Assembly (NCBI RefSeq): GCF_039655865.1
Contig: NZ_JBBYXL010000010.1
Location: 62,001-126,000 of the forward strand
Reading direction: 5' to 3'
Source: Prosthecobacter sp. SYSU 5D2
GTDB taxonomy: Bacteria; Verrucomicrobiota; Verrucomicrobiia; Verrucomicrobiales; Verrucomicrobiaceae
DNA: 64,000 bases
The position numbers and the translations under genes are program-made. Under the pieces are notes generated by a model. It had not been told where the DNA came from. It saw nothing but the letters and a program-made list of their open reading frames with translations, and did no database searches. Of this stretch, positions 37,284 to 45,089 are shown piece by piece. The number at the start of each line of letters is the position of its first letter. Position 1 is the stretch's first letter.

Positions 37284-38774
37284 TCAGCATCTCTGAAAGG
37301 CCGGACTGGCCAGGATGAGTCCGACGGTGGTTTGATCTGAACCTGAGGCGATGGCTTCCAGTTCGGCGGGGGTGGGAGTGCGGCCCGTGAAGTGGGCGAA
37401 CCAGCGGGGGAGTTCCGGCTCCGGCTCCTTGTCGCGCAAGGCCCGGTGCAGCGGGTTCAGGTCTGTTCTGGCCCCTGGCTGCTTGTTGGCGGCGAGGGCA
37501 AAGGCGAAGTTCCAGCGCCACATCAGGGTGCCCATCCAGGGCAGTTCATCATCGGGATAGCCATCAGGAGTGGGATATTGGAAGAGGCCGTGGCCCATGC
37601 GCTGCAGCGGTTCCAGGATGCCCTTTTCCGCCTGGGTATCCGCCGCCAGGGCGCGCAGGGCGGAGACCATGAACTTGAAGGGCCGCTTCAATAGCTGGCC
37701 CTGGCTGACGGCAAATTCATCGGACTTGAAAAGCACTCGCAACAAGTCCGGGATGCTGCCCTGGGTGCGGGTGAATTCGGTGCTGAGGCGGCTGACAAGG
37801 CTCTCGGGCGGTTCCGGGCTGACGAAGCGACGACAGAGCTTTGTGGCGATGAACCGGGCGGTCTGCGGATGGGTGCAGACGATGTTGATGAGATGATCGA
37901 CATCCTTGGGGCCGCCACCTGTGGGGATGGTCTGCCCAAGCACCTTCTTCTCGCCATCGTCATGCCAGTCGGGACGAAAGTAGGATTCGCCCTGGTTCAG
38001 AGCAAAGACGCGGTTCCGATCAAAGGTCCATCCGCTCAAACAGCGGGCGGCCTCATAGACATCCTGCTGGGTATAGCCGCCGTGAACACCCAAGGTGTGC
38101 AGTTCCAGAAGTTCGCGAGCATAGTTTTCGTTAGGCCGGTCCTGGGTGTTTTTGCGCACTTTGTTTGTCTGCCCGTCCAGATAGACCAGCATGGCGGGAG
38201 AGGTGGCGGAGGCGCGAATGAGGTCGCTGAATTTTCCCAGGGCATGCTTGCGGATGACGTCCCGGTCATCGCTGGGTTTCAAGTAGATGCAGTCGCCTTT
38301 TTCGAGGTCAATGTTGAGGTGGTCGGTCCAGAATTCCACCATGACTTCAAAGAGCTGGCGGCGGCTGTAAATGGCCCGCAGCAGGGAGTGACGTGTCAGT
38401 TCCTCACGCAGGACTGGCTTGCGGTATTCATAGGCATTGCCGGCACTGAAATAGAGGGATTCGAAGCGCTCGGCCCGCAGGTCGCAGGCGGTGTCGGAGA
38501 TGGAGCTGGGATTCAACTGCTCTTCGATCCAGGCATCGTGGCCCATCTTTTTCAAGCGGGTAAGGTCGCCGGGCCAGGGGCCGAAGGCGGCTCGGGAAAG
38601 TAGGTGGAAACCCGGGTCTGTTTGTGCGCTGGCGGGCACATCAAGGCGGTCAGGAACAGACTCGCCTAACCAACTGCGGTTCACGGAGGTGGTGATGCGG
38701 TCACATGAGGCGAGCATGGCGGAGGCCCCTCCACCAAGGGCGGATTTGAGCAGGTGGCGGCGATCCAGCTTCAT
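37284..38774 (-). CDS. DUF1800 domain protein
   Basis: 496 residues from ATG 38774 (MKLDRRHLLKSALGGGASAM, Tat-like, with a possible lipobox LASC); the frame is open 10 codons further. DUF1800 signatures: LLSRAAFGPWPGDLTRLKKMG, MVEFWTDHLNIDLEKGD, NENYARELLELHTLGVHGGY, TQQDVYEAARCLSGWTFDRN and DGYPDDELPWMGTLMWRWNF. Function unknown. It is transcribed with DUF1501 downstream and probably with the membrane-protein gene 10 bp upstream. The DUF1800/DUF1501 set is expected to work outside the cytoplasm. Confidence 0.9.
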   Translation of the reverse strand: MKLDRRHLLKSALGGGASAMLASCDRITTSVNRSWLGESVPDRLDVPASAQTDPGFHLLSRAAFGPWPGDLTRLKKMGHDAWIEEQLNPSSISDTACDLRAERFESLYFSAGNAYEYRKPVLREELTRHSLLRAIYSRRQLFEVMVEFWTDHLNIDLEKGDCIYLKPSDDRDVIRKHALGKFSDLIRASATSPAMLVYLDGQTNKVRKNTQDRPNENYARELLELHTLGVHGGYTQQDVYEAARCLSGWTFDRNRVFALNQGESYFRPDWHDDGEKKVLGQTIPTGGGPKDVDHLINIVCTHPQTARFIATKLCRRFVSPEPPESLVSRLSTEFTRTQGSIPDLLRVLFKSDEFAVSQGQLLKRPFKFMVSALRALAADTQAEKGILEPLQRMGHGLFQYPTPDGYPDDELPWMGTLMWRWNFAFALAANKQPGARTDLNPLHRALRDKEPEPELPRWFAHFTGRTPTPAELEAIASGSDQTTVGLILASPAFQRC

Positions 38775-38784
38775 GCGTGTGATT

Positions 38785-39303
38785 CTAAGCGGAGGCCGTT
38801 TCAACAGCAGGCAGCACGGGAGTGGCAGGGGCGGGCTGAGGCGCCTTCATGAAGCTGGCACGCAGAGCGATTCCCCAGCCAAGGATGGCGATGAGTGGCA
38901 GCAGCACCACCCAGCCTACAACGGGCAGAAGGGCGCACAGAACCAGGGCCAGGCCGCCTTGTTTGGTCTGCCTCCAGGGGGCGGCCTCAGGCCAGAGCCG
39001 CTCGCCAATGAGGGCTGCGATACCGCCAGCCCCGATGAATCCCCAGGCGACGATGATGCCGCCGAGGAGGACCGCCAGTGCACCCATTTTGGGGAGCTTG
39101 GAGAGAACAATGATCAAGACGATGCTGCCTGTCAGCGGCACCAGGCCGAGGAGGAAGCATTTCAAGAGCCCCCGGCTGGCGACCTCGCGCTGACGGGCGA
39201 CGGTCTCCGGCCAGAGGCCGCGTGCGAGCAGCCAGAGGGCGGGAAGGGCGATGACAAAACCGGCGGCAATGAGCAGCCACATGAGAACGGTGGAAAAGAG
39301 CAT
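38785..39303 (-). CDS. Small integral membrane protein, unknown
   Basis: 172 residues with about four membrane helices: VLMWLLIAAGFVIALPALWL, LLGLVPLTGSIVLIIVLS, MGALAVLLGGIIVAWGFIGA and LALVLCALLPVVGWVVLLPL. The C-terminus is a Pro/Ala-rich cytoplasmic or periplasmic tail. No family recognised. It ends 10 bp before the DUF1800 start, so it heads the three-gene minus-strand operon and may anchor or help export the DUF1800/DUF1501 pair; this is inferred from position alone. Confidence 0.65.
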   Translation of the reverse strand: MLFSTVLMWLLIAAGFVIALPALWLLARGLWPETVARQREVASRGLLKCFLLGLVPLTGSIVLIIVLSKLPKMGALAVLLGGIIVAWGFIGAGGIAALIGERLWPEAAPWRQTKQGGLALVLCALLPVVGWVVLLPLIAILGWGIALRASFMKAPQPAPATPVLPAVETASA

Positions 39304-39432
39304 GGTGGTGGAATACAGACAGCCAAACGCGGCCAGGAAGGGGCCGGTAACGAGGTTTTATTGTGCCGCCATTTTTTGCGTCCTTTCCTTGGAAGCTTGC
39401 GGTGAGGCTGGCGTTATTCTTTGTTCTTAAAC

Positions 39433-40671
39433 ATGAAATTGCTGACCGTTGTATTCCTTTCCTTGGTGACCTTTGCCTCTGCTGAACAAGTGGGGCCGTG
39501 GAACCTTGATGAGCTTAAAAAGGCCCCTGCCATGAAGTGGGTCAGCGAGGCGGAGCCGGTGCATTCGCTGGTTTATACGGGAGAAATTTACAACGACAAA
39601 CCGACGGAGGTTTTTGCCTTTTATGCCTCTCCGATCACGCTCGGCAAGGCCAGGAAAGGGGATACGTTTCCCGGTGTGGTGCTGATCCATGGCGGCGGCG
39701 GGACGGCCTTTGTCGAGTGGGTGCATTTGTGGGCGAAACGCGGTTATGCGGCCATTGCCATGGACCTGTCCGGGTCGCGTCCGCCTCATCCTCAGTTTGA
39801 TCCGCAGACGGGGGAACTGAAGGACTATCCGCGCAATGGAGAGCCGCGAACCCGGCTGGAGAACGGCGGGCCGAACCATGGCCGGGATGAAAAGTTTGAC
39901 AGCATCGGAGGCAGCACCTCCGACGACTGGCCTTTCCACGCGGCGGCCAGTGTGATACGGGCGCATTCGCTGCTGCGCTCCTTGCCGGAAGTGCAGGCGG
40001 AGAATACGGCGGTGACGGGCATCAGCTGGGGCGGTTATACCACCTGTCTGGTAGCCTCCTTGGATGACCGGTTCAAAGCGGCGGTGCCCGTGTATGGCTG
40101 CGGCTTTTTACACGAAGGCGAATCCGTCCAGAAGCCAGCCATTGACGCGCTCGGGGAGCGTCGCGCGGATTGGATCCGCGAATACGATCCCGGCAGCCTG
40201 CTGCCCCGCTGCCGCGTGCCCATCCTTTTTGTGAACGGCACCAACGACATCCACTACGTCCTGGACAGCTACATGAAGAGCTACAACGTCGTGCCGGGTG
40301 AAAAGCAGATGCGTATTCAGGTGAAGATGTCCCATGGTCACCCGCCCGGATGGGCACCGGAAGAGATCGGCCTCTTCATTGATTCCAAATGCCGTGGCGG
40401 CGTGCCCTTGGCCGTACCGGGCCAGCCTGTGGTGGATGGGGATCAAGTGAAGGCCAGCTATACGAGCAAAGTGCCCGTGAAGGAAGCGAAGCTGCACTAC
40501 ACCACCGATGAGGGATTACGCTCCTCACGCAACTGGACGACTGTAGATGCCACCGTGAGCCAGGGTGAAGTATCCGCCCCGAAACCGCCGAAGGAGGCGA
40601 ATACCTGGTTTATGACCCTGACGGATGAACGCGGAGCGATGGTTAGTACGACGGTGGAGTTGGTACCGTGA
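39433..40671 (+). CDS. Secreted alpha/beta-hydrolase (acetylxylan-esterase/dienelactone-hydrolase-like)
   Basis: 412 residues from ATG 39433, signal peptide MKLLTVVFLSLVTFASA. Alpha/beta-hydrolase: oxyanion region VVLIHGGGGTAFVEWVHLWA, RGYAAIAMDLSGSRPP, nucleophile Ser in GISWGGYTT (GxSxGG), acid residue near VNGTNDIHY, and a His in MSHGHPPGW. The C-terminal ~90 residues (YTSKVPVKEAKLHYTTDEG) look like an Ig/fibronectin-like add-on domain. Family members remove acetyl groups from plant polysaccharides or hydrolyse other esters; the neighbours (sulfatase, XylR and ROK regulators) favour a polysaccharide substrate. Exported. Confidence 0.82.
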   Translation: MKLLTVVFLSLVTFASAEQVGPWNLDELKKAPAMKWVSEAEPVHSLVYTGEIYNDKPTEVFAFYASPITLGKARKGDTFPGVVLIHGGGGTAFVEWVHLWAKRGYAAIAMDLSGSRPPHPQFDPQTGELKDYPRNGEPRTRLENGGPNHGRDEKFDSIGGSTSDDWPFHAAASVIRAHSLLRSLPEVQAENTAVTGISWGGYTTCLVASLDDRFKAAVPVYGCGFLHEGESVQKPAIDALGERRADWIREYDPGSLLPRCRVPILFVNGTNDIHYVLDSYMKSYNVVPGEKQMRIQVKMSHGHPPGWAPEEIGLFIDSKCRGGVPLAVPGQPVVDGDQVKASYTSKVPVKEAKLHYTTDEGLRSSRNWTTVDATVSQGEVSAPKPPKEANTWFMTLTDERGAMVSTTVELVP

Positions 40672-40674
40672 AGG

Positions 40675-40941
40675 TCACTCGTAAACGCCCCTGCGATGGC
40701 CAACGGCCACGACCAATACAATCAGTTCTTTATCCCTAATCTGGCAAAGGATGCGGTAATCACTGACCCGGTATCGCCACAGCCCTGCCAGGTCCGCTTT
40801 GAGTCCCTTGCCAAAACGACGAGGATCTTCATCTCCGGCCACCCGTTCGTCGAGGTAGGCAATGATGTCGCGTTGCGCCTGCTTGCCGAGTTTGCGCAGT
40901 TCCTTCAATGCGCGTGCGTCAAATCTATAGACCCAGTTCAT
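40675..40941 (-). CDS. RelE/ParE-family toxin
   Basis: 88 residues. Compact RelE fold pattern: MNWVYRFDARALKELRKLGK, QRDIIAYLDERVAGDEDPRR, LAGLWRYRVSDYRILCQI, ELIVLVVAVGHRRGVYE. The Arg/Tyr-rich LWRYRVSDYRI and the final GHRRGVYE are the RelE-type active-site side chains for ribosome-dependent mRNA cleavage, although ParE-like gyrase toxins share the fold. It is the second gene of the pair and its start overlaps the antitoxin gene by 17 bp. It is convergent with the esterase gene, 3 bp from its stop. Confidence 0.88.
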   Translation of the reverse strand: MNWVYRFDARALKELRKLGKQAQRDIIAYLDERVAGDEDPRRFGKGLKADLAGLWRYRVSDYRILCQIRDKELIVLVVAVGHRRGVYE

Positions 40942-41131
40942 GCTTCACATCCTCGGCGGAATAGGTCCTGGCGGGACGCTCCAGGCGTTGCGTGGCCAGG
41001 TAGATGTCCTCCAGGTCATCGAGATGTTCGAGGATCGCCTGGCGGGCGTAGAAGGTTTTTGTGCGGCCGGTTCTGTCTGCCAAATGCTGCAGGCGGCTTT
41101 CGATTTCTGGATCTAGACGGATGGCGAGCAT
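40925..41131 (-). CDS. RelB/RHH-type antitoxin
   Basis: 68 residues. MLAIRLDPEIESRLQHLADR followed by TGRTKTFYARQAILEHLDDL is a ribbon-helix-helix DNA-binding domain of the RelB/DUF6290 type; the C-terminal ~25 residues (TQRLERPARTYSAEDVKHEL) are the toxin-wrapping tail. It neutralises the RelE-like toxin encoded downstream and normally represses its own promoter. A 7-bp-arm inverted repeat at 41149-41164 lies 17 bp upstream of its start and is the likely operator. Confidence 0.88.
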   Translation of the reverse strand: MLAIRLDPEIESRLQHLADRTGRTKTFYARQAILEHLDDLEDIYLATQRLERPARTYSAEDVKHELGL

Positions 41132-41148
41132 TCGGCTATCCTAAATCC

Positions 41149-41164
41149 GCTATACGTGTATAGC
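41149..41164 (-). promoter_or_regulatory. Putative operator of the toxin-antitoxin operon
   Basis: GCTATAC-GT-GTATAGC, 7-bp perfect arms, 17 bp before the antitoxin start. On the minus strand a TTGCTA and TAGGAT pair with a 17-nt spacer overlaps it, which would give a nearly leaderless transcript. The inverted repeat suits a dimeric RHH repressor. Confidence 0.6.
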
Positions 41165-41208
41165 AAGGCGTAAGAACGTTTGGCGGCCCGAGTCTGAAGA
41201 AGGCCGAA

Positions 41209-42630
41209 TTAGGGCTTCGGGACGTTGGAGTCATTACCGGGTTTCCACCATTGGTTGAGGAGGTGGCGGAGGGTTTTGACGTCTTGGGGGCGGGATTTGG
41301 CGAGGTTGGTTTTTTCCTGGGGGTCTTGGACGACGTCGAAAAGGCTGACTTCTTTGATGTAGGCGCGCCAGGCGGTTTTTTCCTGGTGGGGGTGGGGGAG
41401 GATGAGCTTGAGGGGGCCGTGACGGACCCAGCGGTAGGCGATGTCTTTGGAGGGGCGGCTGAGGGCGGTGGCATCGCCGGGGTAGATTTCGCCAAAGACG
41501 GGCTGGTCCTCCAGTGGGGCGCTGCCCTGGGCGGCGGGCCAGAGGCTGCGGCCGGGGAGGCCGGGGATGGAATCGGGGCTGCCGAGGGCATCGAGGACGG
41601 TGGGGAGGAGGTCCACGCTGCTGACGAGCTGCTGATGGGTGGCGGGTGTGACCTGGCCGTCCCAGCGGATGAGGATGGGGGTGCGGAGGCCGTCTTCAAA
41701 GGGGGAGTATTTGCTTTCGCGAGTGTGGAGAAATTCGCCGGGGTGGTTTTTATCGGGTTTCTGGTCGGGGGTCCAGCCGTTGTCGGAGATGAAGACGATG
41801 AGGGTGTTTTTGGTTAGGCTACGGGATTCGATCATGGCGATGAGCTCGCCGACGGTGTCGTCAAACTGGCTGATGGAGGCGAGGTAGGGGATCTTGTGAG
41901 CAGGGATGCCTTTGTCTTTATAGAGGTCGAAATAGCGCTGGGGGGAATCGTGGGGCTGGTGGGGGAGGTAGGGGGCATACCAGACGAAGAATGGCTGCTT
42001 GCCGTCCACGCGGTCGATGAAGTCGGCGATGGGCTGCATGGTTTCGCGGCCGATTTGCAGGCCGTGGTCGCCGTTGCCGTGGGCGGCAAGCTCGCCGTTT
42101 TTCATGGTGCGGTTGCCGCCGTAGTCCTGGCCGGGGCGGGGCTCAAAGATTGTCATGCCTTCGGTGAAACCGGCATTGGAGAAATGGCCTTCCCAAAATT
42201 TGCCGGTCTGAAAGGAACGGTAGCCGAGCTGGCCGATGGTGCGGGGCAGGGTGGGCTGGTTGCGGAGGAGGCCGAAGGCGGGGCTGCGCACTTTTTCGTA
42301 TTCGGCGCGGGATTGCATTTTGGCGAAGCCGCTGTTCCCCGGAGGCGGGTGGTTATAGGTGAGGCCGCTCTGGTGCGGATAACGGCCGGTGAGCATGACG
42401 CCGAGGGAGGGGCTGCAGAGGCTGGTGGTGACGTAGCCATTGGGGAAACGGGCGGACTGGGAGGCGAGCTTGTCCAGGTGCGGGGTGAGGGCTTCCTTGC
42501 TGCCCATGAATCCGAAATCGCGATACGCATGGTCATCGGCGATGATGTAAACAATGTTAGGCCGGGCGGGTGCGGTGAGGGCCAGGGCGGGGACTGCGAG
42601 GCAGAGGAGGCTGAGCAGGAGGGTGCGCAT
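41209..42630 (-). CDS. Secreted sulfatase (CSPSL variant)
   Basis: 473 residues with a signal peptide (LLLSLLCLAVPALALTAPA). Sulfatase metal site RPNIVYIIADDHAYRDFGFM, the formylglycine region SLCSPSLGVMLTGRYPHQSG, and FISDNGWTPDQKP and EIYPGDAT later. The canonical formylglycine signature is C-x-P-x-R; here the Arg is Leu, a variant I recall from a PVC sulfatase subgroup, so maturation of Cys is likely but not certain. Hydrolyses sulfate esters of polysaccharides or other substrates in the periplasm. Neighbours are a XylR-type regulator and an esterase, pointing to sulfated glycan use. Confidence 0.88.
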   Translation of the reverse strand: MRTLLLSLLCLAVPALALTAPARPNIVYIIADDHAYRDFGFMGSKEALTPHLDKLASQSARFPNGYVTTSLCSPSLGVMLTGRYPHQSGLTYNHPPPGNSGFAKMQSRAEYEKVRSPAFGLLRNQPTLPRTIGQLGYRSFQTGKFWEGHFSNAGFTEGMTIFEPRPGQDYGGNRTMKNGELAAHGNGDHGLQIGRETMQPIADFIDRVDGKQPFFVWYAPYLPHQPHDSPQRYFDLYKDKGIPAHKIPYLASISQFDDTVGELIAMIESRSLTKNTLIVFISDNGWTPDQKPDKNHPGEFLHTRESKYSPFEDGLRTPILIRWDGQVTPATHQQLVSSVDLLPTVLDALGSPDSIPGLPGRSLWPAAQGSAPLEDQPVFGEIYPGDATALSRPSKDIAYRWVRHGPLKLILPHPHQEKTAWRAYIKEVSLFDVVQDPQEKTNLAKSRPQDVKTLRHLLNQWWKPGNDSNVPKP

Positions 42631-42688
42631 GATCCCTGTTAAAACTCACGCGGGAAGGGATCTTGTTCAGCCTTTGCGCAGGAGATTT

Positions 42689-43843
42689 TCAGATTTTGCG
42701 GCGCTGGCGGTACTGGCCGGGGGTCTCGCCCTGTCGTTTGCGGAAGGCTTCGGCCATGTACTGGGGGTGGGTGAAGCCGGCACGCTCGGCGATGGCATCG
42801 AGGGTGAGGCTGGTCTGGGCGAGGAGGCGCTCGACGAGGCCAAAGCGGATGCGGTTGATCTCCTCCCCGGGGGAGCGGCCGATCTGTTTTTTCATCTGCC
42901 TTTCGAGCGCACTCCGCGAGAGGGAGGCGGCACGGGCGACGTCGTTGACGCTGATGTTTTCGGTGGCGTGCTGGCGGATGTAGGTGAGGGCGCGGGCGAG
43001 GCGGGGGTCTTCTACCGCGACGATGTCCGATGACTGGCGGATGACGAAGTCACCGGCGGGGAGGAGTGTTCGGTCCGGGGGGCGGATGCCGTTGCGGATC
43101 CAGGCATCGAGCATCTGGGAAGCGGCATAACCAACTGCCTGACCACGAAGCTGTACGCTGGAAAGAGGTGGCCAGGCTGTCTCGCAGAGGAGCTTGTCGT
43201 TTTCGGCCCCGACGATGGCGACTTCTTCCGGGACGGAAATGCCGGCGCGGCGGGCGGCATCGAGCAGCCAGAAGCCGAGCTGGTCGTTGCTGGCGAAGAC
43301 GCCGACGGGTTTTTCCAGTCCGGTGAGCCAGTCGGCCAGGGCCTGCTGATGCTCATCCCAGCGTGGGCGGTGGCTGGGGGAGAAGGCTTCGAAAACTGGG
43401 CAGTCGAAGCCTTCGGCCTGAACGGTCTCGGTGAAGCGGAGAATGCGCTCGCGGAAGAAATCCAGAGACGGATCCAGATAAGCGGCGAACCTTTGGAACC
43501 CACGGCTGCGGAGGTGAACGGCGACGCGGACGCCTATTTCACTGTTGTCCATGCCGACAAAGGGGAAGGGCTGGTCGGGGGAGGAATCGCGCAGCTCGAT
43601 CACGGGGAGGCCGGTGGCCTTCAGCCTTTGCAGCATGGCGGCATCGCCGGTACGGGCCAGGATGCCATCGCCGGGCCAGTCCTCCAGCCAGGCGGGATAA
43701 CTGGAAAGAAGATCACGCGGCTCAAGATAAATGGACCAGGGGCCGTGCTCGGCCACATAACGGCGCACGCCGGCGACGATGTCCTGCCCGTAAGTGCGGG
43801 AGGTATCCACGAGGATGGCGATCTGCGGGATGTGAGGTGTCAT
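42689..43843 (-). CDS. XylR-type transcriptional regulator (LacI-like sensor, AraC DNA-binding)
   Basis: 384 residues. The N-terminal ~275 residues are a periplasmic-binding-protein-like sugar sensor: QIAILVDTSRTYGQDIVAGV, LPVIELRDSSPDQPFPFVGM, VGVFASNDQLGFWLLDAARR, and ISVPEEVAIVGAENDKLLCE. The C-terminal ~100 residues are two AraC helix-turn-helix motifs: ISVNDVARAASLSRSALERQ and LTLDAIAERAGFTHPQYMAE. This fusion is the E. coli XylR architecture, used for sugar-induced activation. The sugar cannot be told. It lies 58 bp upstream of the sulfatase gene on the same strand and may regulate it. Confidence 0.9.
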   Translation of the reverse strand: MTPHIPQIAILVDTSRTYGQDIVAGVRRYVAEHGPWSIYLEPRDLLSSYPAWLEDWPGDGILARTGDAAMLQRLKATGLPVIELRDSSPDQPFPFVGMDNSEIGVRVAVHLRSRGFQRFAAYLDPSLDFFRERILRFTETVQAEGFDCPVFEAFSPSHRPRWDEHQQALADWLTGLEKPVGVFASNDQLGFWLLDAARRAGISVPEEVAIVGAENDKLLCETAWPPLSSVQLRGQAVGYAASQMLDAWIRNGIRPPDRTLLPAGDFVIRQSSDIVAVEDPRLARALTYIRQHATENISVNDVARAASLSRSALERQMKKQIGRSPGEEINRIRFGLVERLLAQTSLTLDAIAERAGFTHPQYMAEAFRKRQGETPGQYRQRRKI

Positions 43844-43876
43844 CGGAGCCAGACCGGCGTGTGAGGGCCGCCGCGC

Positions 43877-45016
43877 TTATCTAATCGTGCCGGACTCAGG
43901 AGTCCAGGCTTCCATGGCCAGGCTGGCAGCGCCGAGGGCACCGGCTTCATCACCGAGGGTGGAAGGCAGGATCTCCGGGGGCATGCCGCGCAGCACCGGG
44001 GTGAGCTGGAGAACCTGCTGAGTGATTTCCTGGCAAAAACGCTCGCCCAGGACCGTCAGGGGACCATGGAGAAAGTAGGCTTTGGAGTCCAGGATGAGAT
44101 GCAGCAGGCTCATGACGCGGGCGTAGTCGGCAATGACTTTTTTCCATTCCGGGCCGGTGGAGCCTGCATAAAGCTGAAGGGTGGACCAGAGATCTGGGGG
44201 GAGCGGGGCCTGGGGGCCTGCGCCGCTGAGCCTGCGCCAGACGGCGGGGGCGGTGAGCACATCGTGCAGTTCCTTTTCATTGCCACTTAGGGGCCAGGGC
44301 CAGCGGCCGATCTCCCCGGCGGCGAGATGGCTGCCATGGACAAGCTGGCCGTTCTTCATGATGGCGATGCCGAGGCCGCGGCGGGGGCCAAGGATGACGT
44401 AATCATCCATCTCGCGGCCGCCGCCAAACCAGCGCTCGGCGAGGGCGACAGCGCGGAGGTTGTTTTCCATGGTGACGTGGACGGGGAAGTCCTGCCTGAG
44501 GTCTGCCACCAGCGGGACATCCCGCCAGTCGGGAATAAAGGAATACAGCATGGCCACGCCGGTGGTGGGATTCACCAGTCCAGGCACACCGACGCCCATG
44601 GACAAGAGCTTGCCAGGGGCGGACTGGCTGAGTTCCACGACGGCCTGTTTGATTTCATCAAGCACCATGCGGGTATTGGCCTCAGGCGGGAGCGGCCGGT
44701 GAATGGAAAGGTCTTTTTTACCCGCAAAATCCACCCGGACTGCCTGGATGCGCTCCGCATTGAATTCCACCCCGGCGAACCAGCCCGCATTTTGCACCAG
44801 GCTGAGCCTGCGCTGGGGGCGGCCCATTTTTCCCTGCTCCAGACCGCCTTCGATGACATATCCGAGAGCGATAAGGTGGTCCACATAGATGCCGACGGTG
44901 GAAGGGGAGAGGTGGGTGACCTTGGCCAGAGTGCTGCGGGAAGTGGCGTGCTGCCCGCGCAATTGAAGCAGGATCGTGGCGAGCAGGGAAGATTGGTCAG
45001 CAGGCTTGGTGCGCAT
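43877..45016 (-). CDS. ROK-family transcriptional repressor, paralogue 1
   Basis: 379 residues. An N-terminal winged HTH (residues ~20-60: ATSRSTLAKVTHLSPSTVGI) and a ROK sugar-binding domain (WFAGVEFNAERIQAVRVDF, LSMGVGVPGLVNPTTGVAML, VILGPRRGLGIAIMKNGQLV, GSHLAAGEIGRWPW). The kinase Asp of ROK enzymes is replaced: MENNLRAVALAERW has Asn where D is usual, and the CxCG zinc motif is absent, so this is a regulator without kinase activity. It shares its whole plan with the ROK gene 73 bp upstream. The ligand is probably a sugar. Confidence 0.85.
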   Translation of the reverse strand: MRTKPADQSSLLATILLQLRGQHATSRSTLAKVTHLSPSTVGIYVDHLIALGYVIEGGLEQGKMGRPQRRLSLVQNAGWFAGVEFNAERIQAVRVDFAGKKDLSIHRPLPPEANTRMVLDEIKQAVVELSQSAPGKLLSMGVGVPGLVNPTTGVAMLYSFIPDWRDVPLVADLRQDFPVHVTMENNLRAVALAERWFGGGREMDDYVILGPRRGLGIAIMKNGQLVHGSHLAAGEIGRWPWPLSGNEKELHDVLTAPAVWRRLSGAGPQAPLPPDLWSTLQLYAGSTGPEWKKVIADYARVMSLLHLILDSKAYFLHGPLTVLGERFCQEITQQVLQLTPVLRGMPPEILPSTLGDEAGALGAASLAMEAWTPESGTIR

Positions 45017-45089
45017 GAATGGCCCTATTAAGTGGCCTATCTCTCAGAAATGCGAAACTAATTTTGCATTCGAAGAGTCGGATCCGACA

